Source: JAJPKE01 sp052143275 (lineage in GTDB: Bacteria > Chloroflexota > Ktedonobacteria > Ktedonobacterales > JADMIN01). Taken from it: 29,723 nt of DNA. This document shows positions 7,966-15,192 of this stretch, piece by piece. The first letter of the stretch is position 1, and every line of letters starts with the position of its first letter. The stretch is taken from NCBI GenBank assembly GCA_052143275.1, contig JBKQTH010000412.1:1-29723 (forward strand). The letters are read 5' to 3'. The translations under genes and the position numbers were made by a program. The notes beneath the pieces are model-generated. The model saw only the letters and a program-made list of their open reading frames with translations, had not been told where the DNA came from and made no database searches.

Positions 7966-9477
7966 ATGAGCACCCCAGCACAAACCGTGGTCCAGCGGCT
8001 CTGGAACTACTGCAATCTGCTGCGCGATGATGGGATGTCCTATGGGGACTATGTCGAGCAGCTGACCTATCTGTTGTTCTTGAAGATGGCTCATGAGCGT
8101 ACCCAACCGCCCTATAACCAGCCATCACGCATCCCCGCCGAATATGACTGGGTGAGTCTTCTGAAACGGGACGGGGAGACCCGAGACGGCGCAGAGCTGG
8201 AGACACACTACCGGCTGACCCTGGAGGCACTCGGGAAACGGAGCGGTATGCTGGGAGTGATATTCCGCAAGGCCCAGAGCAAGTTTCGCGACCCCGTCAA
8301 GCTCCGGCGCCTGATTGTGGACCTCATCGGCACCACCAACTGGCTGGAGCTCGGCACCGATGTCAAGGGCGATGCCTATGAAGGATTGCTTCAGAAGAAC
8401 GCGGAAGATACCAAGAGCGGAGCGGGTCAATACTTCACACCACGTCCGCTCATCCATGCCATTGTGGAGGTGATGCGCCCGCAGCCCGATACCCGTATTT
8501 GCGACCCGGCCTGTGGCACTGGGGGCTTTCTGCTCGCAACGCATGACTACATTGCCGGGCACAACCAACTGGACCCAGACCAGAAGCGGCACCTGCGCTA
8601 TGACGCCCTCCATGGTTGGGAGATTGTAGACGATACCGCCCGCTTGTGTGTGATGAATCTGTTCCTGCATGGTATCGGTGGTGATGGACCAGACGACCAG
8701 GTACATATCCATGTGGACGATAGCCTGAACCATAAGCCGGGCGAGAATGAGTACTTCGAGATGGTGCTGACCAATCCACCGTTTGGGCGCAAGAGCAGCG
8801 TCACCTATGTGACTGAAGACGGGCGGACTGCCCGAGAGGCAGCAGTCGTCGTGCGAGGCGATTTCTGGGTGAGCACGAGTAATAAGCAGCTGAACTTCGT
8901 CCAGCATGTTCGCTCGTTACTCAAGCAGCATGGACGGGCAGCAGTAGTGGTTCCAGACAATGTGCTCTTCGAGGGCGGAGCCGGTGAGACTGCCCGGCGC
9001 AAGCTCTTGCAAGAGTGCGATGTGCACACGCTCCTTCGACTGCCGACAGGTATCTTCTATGCCCAGGGCGTCAAGGCTAACGTGCTCTTCTTTGACCGCA
9101 AGCCCGCCAGCGAGCGACCCTGGACCGAGCGAGTATGGGTGTATGACTTCCGGACCAACCAAAACTTTACCCTGCGTACTCGCCCGCTCCAGTACGAAGA
9201 CTTGGCCGACTTCATCCACTGCTACAACCCGGCCAACCGGCACGCCCGGCAGGAGACCGACCGGTTCCACGTGTTCAGCTATGATGAGCTCATGAAGCGG
9301 GACAAGGTAAGTATGGACCTCTTCTGGCTGCGTGACGAGAGCCTAGAGGATGCGAGTGGGCTCCCTGCTCCCGATGTGCTGGCGCAAAGCATCGTGGAAG
9401 ACTTGCGTGCGGCACTGGAGCAATTCACCGCCATTGCTGCTGACCTGGGAGCGGACACCAATGGGACAGGAGACTAG
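7966..9477 (+). CDS. hsdM: Type I DNA adenine-N6 methyltransferase subunit M (HsdM)
   Basis: A 503-aa methyltransferase that transfers methyl from S-adenosylmethionine to adenine N6 at the site chosen by HsdS. The N-terminal helical domain (about 1-140) is typical of HsdM. The catalytic domain has GAGQYFTPR (153-160), motif I DPACGTGGF (180-188) for cofactor binding, and motif IV NPPFG (270-274) for the target adenine. The ATG at 7966 follows AAAAGGAGT. It completes the R-S-M operon. With modification last, protection depends on this gene not being separated from R, and no terminator is seen between the three genes. Confidence 0.96.
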   Translation: MSTPAQTVVQRLWNYCNLLRDDGMSYGDYVEQLTYLLFLKMAHERTQPPYNQPSRIPAEYDWVSLLKRDGETRDGAELETHYRLTLEALGKRSGMLGVIFRKAQSKFRDPVKLRRLIVDLIGTTNWLELGTDVKGDAYEGLLQKNAEDTKSGAGQYFTPRPLIHAIVEVMRPQPDTRICDPACGTGGFLLATHDYIAGHNQLDPDQKRHLRYDALHGWEIVDDTARLCVMNLFLHGIGGDGPDDQVHIHVDDSLNHKPGENEYFEMVLTNPPFGRKSSVTYVTEDGRTAREAAVVVRGDFWVSTSNKQLNFVQHVRSLLKQHGRAAVVVPDNVLFEGGAGETARRKLLQECDVHTLLRLPTGIFYAQGVKANVLFFDRKPASERPWTERVWVYDFRTNQNFTLRTRPLQYEDLADFIHCYNPANRHARQETDRFHVFSYDELMKRDKVSMDLFWLRDESLEDASGLPAPDVLAQSIVEDLRAALEQFTAIAADLGADTNGTGD

Positions 9478-9607
9478 GAAATAATCAGCTGAGCGGCGAG
9501 CACGCTTGGCCGCCACCTGAGGGTCATCGCTCCCTCCCTCATGCTATACCGCGGCTGTATCTCGGGTGCGGCTGGTCGGACCGGAGAAGGCGGAAGGAGG
9601 GAGCGTC

Positions 9608-10819
9608 ATGAACCAGCAGATGATGGTGTTTGTCAGCCATGCCCACGAGGACGATACCTTCTGCCGCGCCGTCGTGGAGGGGCTGCGGGGAGCGGGCGCC
9701 GATGTGTGGTATGACGAGCATAACCTAGGGTCCGGCCAACTCATGGAGGTCATCCAGCGCGAACTCGGGCGCCGACCGATCGTAGTGGTCATCCTCTCCA
9801 AGGCCGCCTTCGCCTCATCTTGGGTGCGGCGCGAGGTCGCTTGGGCCTATGAATTGATTGACCGCGACCCGACGCGTCTGATAGTGCCCGTGACTGCTTC
9901 GCCCATCGAGCGAGGCGACTTCAACCCTGCGCAAGGCTGGTTATTCTTGCACGACTTCAAGCGCATAGAGGCTCCTGGCATGCAGCCCTACCCGGTTCAG
10001 GAAGCAGTTCACCGCCTCCTGCGTGACCTCGCACTGATGCCTATTGATGAAGGTCAGGGTCTCACCACGACCCAAACGACTGAGAGTACTGATGAACTTA
10101 TCAATCGTGGCAAGGCTCTCTCTTCCTGGCGAGTGGACCTGGCCATTGACTATTTCGTGCGAGCCACCCAACTTGCTCCGAACTCCTTCGATGCCTGGGT
10201 CAATCTGGGTCGTGACTACGCTAGACTTGAGCGCTGGCAGGAGAGCCTTACAGCCTTAGACCGCGCATTAGCTCTAAAAGACGACGAGGCCTTTGTATGG
10301 TATAGCAAAGGTGCGACACTCCAGGGCCTTCAAAGGTACGAGGAGGCGTTAACTGCCTACGACCGTACCCTTGCACTTGACGAGCGTGATGCTCCTGTGT
10401 GGCGTGCAAAAAGCACCGTGTTCGATGGACAGCCCATCAGCTTCGGCTCTGAAGGCTACGAGGAAGCGAGAGCTGCTCGTGACCATATCAGCGCACTTAG
10501 CGCGCGGGCTGCTGCTGCCTGGAGCGCGAAAGGTGCTGTGTTCAACCAGCTCGGCCGCTACGAAGAAGCGCTCGACGCCTATGACCATGCGCTGACTAAT
10601 GGCCCTTCCTATGCTCTTGTTTCTGCCATCTGGCTTGGCAAGGGCGATGCGCTCAATGGCCTGCAGCGGCACGAGGAGGCGCTCTCCGAGCTTAACCGGG
10701 TACTGAATCGTGGCAGTACAGCCGGAAGATTGAGGAGCAGGGCAACGGCGCTACGTGGGCTTGGCCGCACCACACAGGCAGAGACAGACGAGCGGCGGGC
10801 AAAGTACCTGGGTGGGTAG
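9608..10819 (+). CDS. TIR-domain protein with TPR repeats
   Basis: A 403-aa protein. The N-terminal TIR domain (about 4-140) shows FVSHAHEDD, ADVWYDEHNLGSGQ and VVILSKAAFASSWVRREVAWA. The glutamate at residue 76 sits in the SxWxxxE arrangement that marks the NAD-cleaving catalytic glutamate of active TIR enzymes. Residues about 165-400 hold roughly six tetratricopeptide repeats, for example AFVWYSKGATLQGLQRYEEAL. TIR-TPR architecture fits an abortive-infection type effector in which TPRs sense a partner and TIR depletes NAD; that role is inferred. The ATG at 9608 follows GGAAGGAGGG; an upstream in-frame start at 9566 is less likely. It lies 130 bp after hsdM on the same strand and may be cotranscribed as a second line of defence behind the restriction system. 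Confidence 0.88.
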   Translation: MNQQMMVFVSHAHEDDTFCRAVVEGLRGAGADVWYDEHNLGSGQLMEVIQRELGRRPIVVVILSKAAFASSWVRREVAWAYELIDRDPTRLIVPVTASPIERGDFNPAQGWLFLHDFKRIEAPGMQPYPVQEAVHRLLRDLALMPIDEGQGLTTTQTTESTDELINRGKALSSWRVDLAIDYFVRATQLAPNSFDAWVNLGRDYARLERWQESLTALDRALALKDDEAFVWYSKGATLQGLQRYEEALTAYDRTLALDERDAPVWRAKSTVFDGQPISFGSEGYEEARAARDHISALSARAAAAWSAKGAVFNQLGRYEEALDAYDHALTNGPSYALVSAIWLGKGDALNGLQRHEEALSELNRVLNRGSTAGRLRSRATALRGLGRTTQAETDERRAKYLGG

Positions 10820-11335
10820 CAGCTCACGTGCCGGCAGGACGACAGAGCGTGCACTGGGCGAACGAGGCAGTTCTTGGTCAGGTGGGAGGAATAAGCCACA
10901 ACTGGGATTCACGGCGAGCGAACGGCAGGAGTGCGAACGGCAGAGCAGGGAGGGGCAGAACGGACTCCAGGGCAGCGTAACACAAGAACAGGCCGAGAGA
11001 TGAAGAAGCACTGGCACGGGAAGGTCAGCAGAAAGGTACGGCAGTCGGCAAGGTGGCCAGAAATGCTGCATACACAAGAACAAGAAGGCGAAAGACGAGC
11101 AGACAGCTTGCGTGGACGGCCCATTTTGGCAGTATTTCGGCTGAAATCAGCGACAAAAGCGAGCGAAGCGGACATAGCAGGCAAGATACACAAGAGCGCC
11201 AGAGAGGTGAAGATGGCAGAGGGCGGAATACACAAGGACAGTGGGGCAGAGGTGGTGTTTCGGGGGGATTACCAGATGCGAAAGCGAGCGGGCGTTGCAA
11301 CAAGTGGTGGGGAGTATACTTCCCCCCAAACCCTC
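10820..11335. other. Non-coding purine-biased stretch with dispersed short repeats
   Basis: No recognisable gene lies between the TIR-TPR stop and the PadR promoter. The plus strand is strongly enriched in A and G, which makes long spurious open frames on both strands. Short exact repeats are scattered here. GCGAACGGCAG occurs at 10918-10928 and 10933-10943. ACACAAGAACA occurs at 10980-10990 and 11072-11082, with variants at 11188 and 11230. AAAGCGAGCG occurs at 11156-11165 and 11281-11290. A near-palindrome GGGGAGTATACTTCCCC (11309-11325) lies just upstream of the promoter. Function is unknown. Confidence 0.55.
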
Positions 11336-11365
11336 TTGACAGAGCTCCATAGAAACGGGTAGAAT
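11336..11365 (+). promoter_or_regulatory. Sigma-70-type promoter of the PhaQ-like regulator
   Basis: TTGACA (11336-11341), an 18-bp spacer and TAGAAT (11360-11365) make a near-consensus promoter 37 bp before the PadR start codon. It is one of the clearest promoters in the window. Confidence 0.75.
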
Positions 11366-11388
11366 GTACATAGATACAGATTGTACAT
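11364..11388. promoter_or_regulatory. Putative PadR operator: paired TGTACA boxes
   Basis: ATGTACAT (11364-11371) and TTGTACAT (11381-11388) repeat the palindrome TGTACA with a 17-bp period, overlapping the -10 box and the expected transcription start. PadR proteins bind ATGT/ACAT-type dyads, so autorepression by the gene just downstream is the simple reading. The position argues for blocking RNA polymerase. Confidence 0.65.
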
Positions 11389-11402
11389 ATGGAGCAGAGG
11401 CT

Positions 11403-11813
11403 ATGAGCGATCACGACAAACGCAGCGACAACCAAGACGAAGATGTCAAACCCGGATCCGGACCGGGGGTAGCTGGCCTGCCGAAGAACTGGTTGACACC
11501 GGTAGTGCTTCTGCTTCTCCGGGATTTGAGCTCGTACGGCTACGACCTCATGAAGGCGCTGGCAACCTTTGGGTTTGTCATGCTGAATCCCGGACCGCTG
11601 TATCGGATGTTGCGGCAGATGGAGAAAGAAGGTCTGGTGCAGTCCAGTTGGGATACCTCCCGGCAGGGGCCGGCGCGCCGGCTCTATTCCATTACTAAGG
11701 CTGGTGAGGAGTACCTCAAAATCTGGGGTAACTCACTAGAGCAGTACCGCACACTGACCGACCGACTACTGGGGCTATATACCCACTGGCCGGATAGAGA
11801 GAAGCCGAGCTAA
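11403..11813 (+). CDS. phaQ: PadR-family repressor, PhaQ-like (polyhydroxybutyrate-responsive)
   Basis: A 136-aa winged-helix regulator. After a polar N-terminal tail (1-25) comes the PadR domain: NWLTPVVLLLLRDLSSYGYDL, the recognition helix region PGPLYRMLRQMEKEGLV, and the wing SRQGPARRLYSITKAGEEYL. A final helix (SLEQYRTLTDRLLGLY) is for dimerisation. The pattern matches PhaQ of Bacillus, which represses the phasin gene until polyhydroxybutyrate granules titrate it. A phasin-like gene follows 86 bp downstream, which supports the name. The ATG at 11403 follows GGAGCAGAGG; longer frames from 11364 would start inside the promoter. Regulation is probably by the TGTACA pair upstream. Confidence 0.82.
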   Translation: MSDHDKRSDNQDEDVKPGSGPGVAGLPKNWLTPVVLLLLRDLSSYGYDLMKALATFGFVMLNPGPLYRMLRQMEKEGLVQSSWDTSRQGPARRLYSITKAGEEYLKIWGNSLEQYRTLTDRLLGLYTHWPDREKPS

Positions 11814-11828
11814 TAACAAGCGTCACAT

Positions 11829-11848
11829 CGATTTGAATTGTCAAATCG
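11829..11848. promoter_or_regulatory. Inverted repeat upstream of the phasin-like gene
   Basis: CGATTTGA (11829-11836) and TCAAATCG (11841-11848) form a perfect 8-bp inverted repeat around ATTG, 15 bp after the phaQ-like stop and about 50 bp before the phasin-like start. It has no following T-run, so an operator is as likely as a terminator. Confidence 0.5.
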
Positions 11849-11899
11849 CGACAGAAGTGTCTACAGGCGGCATGGGTCCGCAAGAAGGGAAGATTCAAA

Positions 11900-12274
11900 A
11901 TGGCAGAGCACAAGACTAAGCAGACAGAGGCCAAAGGCAAGAATGAGGGCCAGACGCTGCGTGAGACCGCGTCCACATGGACTGATACCCTCCGTGAGGC
12001 CGCTGGAACTATCGCGGACAGTGCGGTAGCCTTGCAAGATCGTAACGTAGAGTATGCGCAGTCCCTGATTGACCAGGGCTTCGAACAGATTGAGAGCCAG
12101 ACGGCGACGCTGCGTGAAGCGTTTAATAGCTTTGCTGCACAGTCAGCCAAGCGCCGGGCGGCGTTCCGCCATATGGTTCGCGAGGCGATGGCGGCCTCGA
12201 CGAGCGTCCTGGCTACCCCCAGGAAGTTCTATGAGGAAACGCTGGAGTCGGTCCGAGAGTCAGCCGAGAACTAG
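11900..12274 (+). CDS. Phasin-like granule-associated protein
   Basis: A 124-aa, almost wholly helical, Cys-free and amphipathic protein rich in Ala, Glu and Thr, with a charged N-terminus (KTKQTEAKGKNEG). Phasins coat polyhydroxyalkanoate granules and keep them small; they share helical character more than sequence. The call rests on this composition (for example YAQSLIDQGFEQIESQTATLREAF) and on the PhaQ-like repressor just upstream. The ATG at 11900 follows AAGAAGGGAAG. No polyhydroxyalkanoate synthase is present in the window. It could also be a general stress coiled-coil protein. Confidence 0.65.
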   Translation: MAEHKTKQTEAKGKNEGQTLRETASTWTDTLREAAGTIADSAVALQDRNVEYAQSLIDQGFEQIESQTATLREAFNSFAAQSAKRRAAFRHMVREAMAASTSVLATPRKFYEETLESVRESAEN

Positions 12275-12327
12275 ACCGGGTCCAAGGCCTACATGAGGCT
12301 GGGCCTCACCATACACCAATGAGACCT

Positions 12328-12400
12328 TAAGAAGACAGACACTCTCCAGGAGGCGCCGGTGTCCCACCAAGTTGCCTCCTGGAGAGTGTCCGCTTTCTTA
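12328..12400. terminator. Long stem-loop after the phasin-like gene
   Basis: A perfect 17-bp inverted repeat, GACACTCTCCAGGAGGC (12338-12354) and its complement (12374-12390), is separated by 19 bases. It extends after a small internal mismatch with TAAGAA (12328-12333) and TTCTTA (12395-12400). The CTTTCTTA on the right and TTAAGAAG on the left suit a terminator for the phasin transcript. The length is unusual for a simple terminator. Confidence 0.75.
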
Positions 12401-12485
12401 GTCATCATAGGTCAATAGAGGCCACAAGGATGCTCGAGAGATCAGCCGGTGGCTGATTGCTGGGGCGTCGAAAGGCATACCATCA

Positions 12486-13991
12486 ATGGCATGGATCGAA
12501 ACAAATCAAATAGATGCCGCTGGAGAGGCCCTGCAGGAGACGGCGGCAGTTGTTAGGCACGGCATGAGGCCTGATCCGGTGATAGTGAGTGCCCGCCTGG
12601 GTGCCCTGGCCAGATCGAATACCTTTCTCTGGATGGAGGCCAATCTCAGGGCCTTTGAACATTACAGCCGTAGCCTGCCGCTCGGTCGGCGAGTAACCCG
12701 TGCGTCTACACTGCTTACCCTTGCTGCCGATCTGGTCAGTGGCTATGTGTTGCTTGACCAGCGTGGCCGCGTCTGCAAGTCGCTTAACCAGCCAAAGGAT
12801 TGGGCCTGGCAACACCAGCGAGGCGCGCGCCGTCTACGCGATACCGCTGCCTCACTTGGCGGCACCCTCATCAAGGCTGGACAGTTTGCCTCGACCCGGC
12901 CCGACATTCTGCCTGCGGCCTATATACAGACGCTGTCCTCGCTGCAAGATCACGTACCGGCGCAGCCCTGGTCAGTCATGAGACGTACTATTACACGGGA
13001 ACTGGGACGCCGTCCCGAGGAGATCTTCCGGTGGATTGATCACCGGCCGCTGGCATCGGCTTCAATTGCCCAGGTGCACCGCGCCATACTACATGATGGA
13101 CGCCAGGTTGCCGTCAAGATTCAATACCCGGGCATCAAGGATGTGATTGCCAGCGACCTTAACATGTTACAGGTAATCGTAGCCGGCGTAAGCCACATCG
13201 ATCGAGACGTACAACTGCAGCCCATCCTCGACCACCTGAAGCAGACGCTACCGTTGGAACTCGATTTCAGTCGCGAGGCGCGCGCAATGACGGCCCTAGG
13301 GGCGGCATTACAACATCGTTCGGATGTAATCATTCCAGAGGTGATCTGGGAACTCTCTACTCCTCATCTGCTTACTATGGACTTTATCGAAGGAATCAAG
13401 ATCACCAATCTGCCGGCGCTTGCCGAGGCTGGCGTGAATCCTCATGACGTAGCTACCTTGCTGAATGATGTCTATGCCGAGCAGATGCTTCGCCTCGGCT
13501 GGTTGCATGCCGATCCACATCCTGGCAACTTGCTAGTGAAGGCTGGACCCACTGGACCTCAACTGGTACTGCTTGATCATGGACTCACCGTGGAGCTGTC
13601 GCCTACCCTGGTTGGGGCGCTGCAGGAGATGGTGCGAGCACTTTATGCCGGTGATCTCACACGCCTGGCTGACGCGCTACGGCAGGCGGGAATGCCGCTT
13701 GACGCCGATGTGGATATCGCCACTCTGCTGCAGATTGTTGGAGTGCTGCTGGATCGGCCAAAGGATCAGGACGAGGATGAGCAGCAGGATCAGAACAACG
13801 CGTTGGAGATTGGGCAACGCCTGGGCCAGGGGATAGGCTATATGCCGGTCGATCTGATTCTGGTTGGACGGGCGCTGGGCTTGCTGGACGGCGTCACCAA
13901 GCAGCTCGACCCTGAACTGCAGGCGTTGGAGATAATTGCGGGCTATGTCGAGCCGCACGAAACTCCGCAGGTGACCACGGGCGCAAACTGA
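12486..13991 (+). CDS. ABC1/AarF/UbiB family atypical kinase
   Basis: A 501-aa member of the ABC1 (UbiB/COQ8) protein-kinase-like family, whose members assist isoprenoid-quinone or other lipid metabolism and mostly show ATPase activity. Visible motifs: GGTLIKAGQFASTRPD with the family KxGQ (130-133), the modified nucleotide loop ASASIAQVH (190-198), the VAVK lysine (211), LHADPHPGNLL as catalytic loop and LLDHG in place of DFG. No clear membrane helices are seen at the C-terminus, unlike E. coli UbiB. The ATG at 12486 has no obvious ribosome site; the first 60 residues are poorly conserved, so the start is uncertain. It stands alone between a strong stem-loop and the second Bro-N gene. Substrate unknown. 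Confidence 0.9.
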   Translation: MAWIETNQIDAAGEALQETAAVVRHGMRPDPVIVSARLGALARSNTFLWMEANLRAFEHYSRSLPLGRRVTRASTLLTLAADLVSGYVLLDQRGRVCKSLNQPKDWAWQHQRGARRLRDTAASLGGTLIKAGQFASTRPDILPAAYIQTLSSLQDHVPAQPWSVMRRTITRELGRRPEEIFRWIDHRPLASASIAQVHRAILHDGRQVAVKIQYPGIKDVIASDLNMLQVIVAGVSHIDRDVQLQPILDHLKQTLPLELDFSREARAMTALGAALQHRSDVIIPEVIWELSTPHLLTMDFIEGIKITNLPALAEAGVNPHDVATLLNDVYAEQMLRLGWLHADPHPGNLLVKAGPTGPQLVLLDHGLTVELSPTLVGALQEMVRALYAGDLTRLADALRQAGMPLDADVDIATLLQIVGVLLDRPKDQDEDEQQDQNNALEIGQRLGQGIGYMPVDLILVGRALGLLDGVTKQLDPELQALEIIAGYVEPHETPQVTTGAN

Positions 13992-14038
13992 TGCCGTTCC
14001 CCACCACTCCGGCTTGGCGGAAGATCTGCCTTGCGCGT

Positions 14039-14055
14039 GGAAATGCGCCATTTCC
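14039..14055. repeat. Small hairpin downstream of the ABC1 gene
   Basis: GGAAATG, loop CGC, CATTTCC form a perfect 7-bp stem about 50 bp after the ABC1 stop. There is no T-run after it; it could be a weak terminator or a regulatory hairpin ahead of the Bro-N gene. Confidence 0.4.
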
Positions 14056-14154
14056 GTCGAGAACAGGACAGTGTGGCTATTGTACTAGGTTACTGCCGGA
14101 AAATACAATCAGGCAATCAAGAAGCATACAGTAGGAGAGAAAGGGAATACGTGC

Positions 14155-14988
14155 GTGCCTACCGACGACATGGCCATGACGGTAATAGAACAAGAGGCTG
14201 ACAAATCGATAAGACGAATTGAGATCGATGGTGTCTGGTATTTCAGCGTGATTGATGTGATTGCTCTGCTAACTGATACCCAGCGTCCCCGCAAGTACTG
14301 GTCCGACTTGAAGGTGTCGATGAGTTCAAAGGAGGGATGGTTTGAAGTGTCCGCAAAAATCGGACAGTTGAAGCTGACCGCGCCTGATGGCAAGGAACGC
14401 ATGACCGATGCCGCCGACACCTCAACCATTCTTCGCATCATTCAGTCCATACCATCTCCCAAGGCGGAGCCTATAAAGCAGTGGCTGGCGAAGATTGGAG
14501 CGCAGAAGCTTGAAGAGATGTCTCCAGTGCCACTGGGTTCCTCCATTCAAGAGGCATGGAAAGCAAAACCCACCGACGACGATGACTTTGTGGGGTGGGC
14601 GGACTTCCTGGAGAGAATGGCAGTTCTCTATCGCCGTCAGGCACACGTCGAATCGCGACTTCGATTTGTCGAGAGTACTACGGCCGCTCATACCGAGCAA
14701 TTGGACTCCATACGGTCCCGGCTGGAAGAACTGGAACACGAGCCTCGTATGTTACCGGAACTTTTAGAGCGGTTAGGGCCGGCGAGGCTGACGCCAGAGC
14801 ATCAGGTTCAGGTTAAGAGGTGGGCGCTGGAGCTACATAATCTGGCTGGGTGGTCCTACCGCACGATCTATGATGACCTGTACACAGATTTTCACGTCGC
14901 CAGGTTCGGCGATATCCTGGAGACTGATTGGGAACAGGTGGAAAATTGGTTCAAGCAACACATTGAGGCAGCCGATAAGGGACGTTGA
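14155..14988 (+). CDS. Bro-N / ORF6C phage-antirepressor-like protein (paralog 2)
   Basis: A 277-aa protein collinear with the Cas1-linked protein at 809-1648. They share exact blocks such as WYFSV, DVIALLTD, LRIIQS, PSPKAEPIK and FLERMA. The Bro-N-like N-terminus covers about 18-120, the coiled coil about 155-200 and the ORF6C-like end about 215-272 (GWSYRTIYDDLYTDFHV). The GTG at 14155 is chosen because it aligns with the start of the paralog (PTDDMAMTV against DNDMAIDVL) and follows AGGAGAGAAAGGG at a somewhat long distance; the ATG at 14170 is an alternative. This copy has no cas1 or PadR neighbour; it stands between a UbiB-like gene and a hydrolase. The DNA sequences have diverged, so duplication or independent arrival is old. 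Confidence 0.8.
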   Translation: MPTDDMAMTVIEQEADKSIRRIEIDGVWYFSVIDVIALLTDTQRPRKYWSDLKVSMSSKEGWFEVSAKIGQLKLTAPDGKERMTDAADTSTILRIIQSIPSPKAEPIKQWLAKIGAQKLEEMSPVPLGSSIQEAWKAKPTDDDDFVGWADFLERMAVLYRRQAHVESRLRFVESTTAAHTEQLDSIRSRLEELEHEPRMLPELLERLGPARLTPEHQVQVKRWALELHNLAGWSYRTIYDDLYTDFHVARFGDILETDWEQVENWFKQHIEAADKGR

Positions 14989-15076
14989 ATTTCTCCCCTG
15001 CAGACGTAGCGAGGCCATACCGCTTCGCAGAGCCGATGGTACAACAACTGACAACTCATTCTCATAGTAGTACGTA

Positions 15077-15109
15077 CATGGGATAGGCAGCAGTGCTACC
15101 CTACCCATG
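15077..15109. terminator. Imperfect 33-nt palindrome after Bro-N paralog 2
   Basis: CATGGG(A)TAGG pairs with CCTACCCATG, and the inner AGCA-G-TGCT extends the stem. It lies 89 bp after the Bro-N stop, before the hydrolase. No strong T-run follows, so it may be a terminator or a protein-binding dyad. Confidence 0.45.
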
Positions 15110-15192
15110 GTGTGCAATTTCTGCCATACTGATACAAAGTCGATGCAGGTCGCCGCAAACCTTTGTCACGATGTGCTACTTAGAAGAAAGGT

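Noticed and set aside
8125..8907. 260-codon frame opposite hsdM
   Set aside because: Antisense shadow of the methyltransferase catalytic domain with no domain signal.
10931..11435. Open frames on both strands before the phaQ-like gene
   Set aside because: They arise from the purine/pyrimidine strand bias; no family pattern, poor starts, and they cross the clear promoter.
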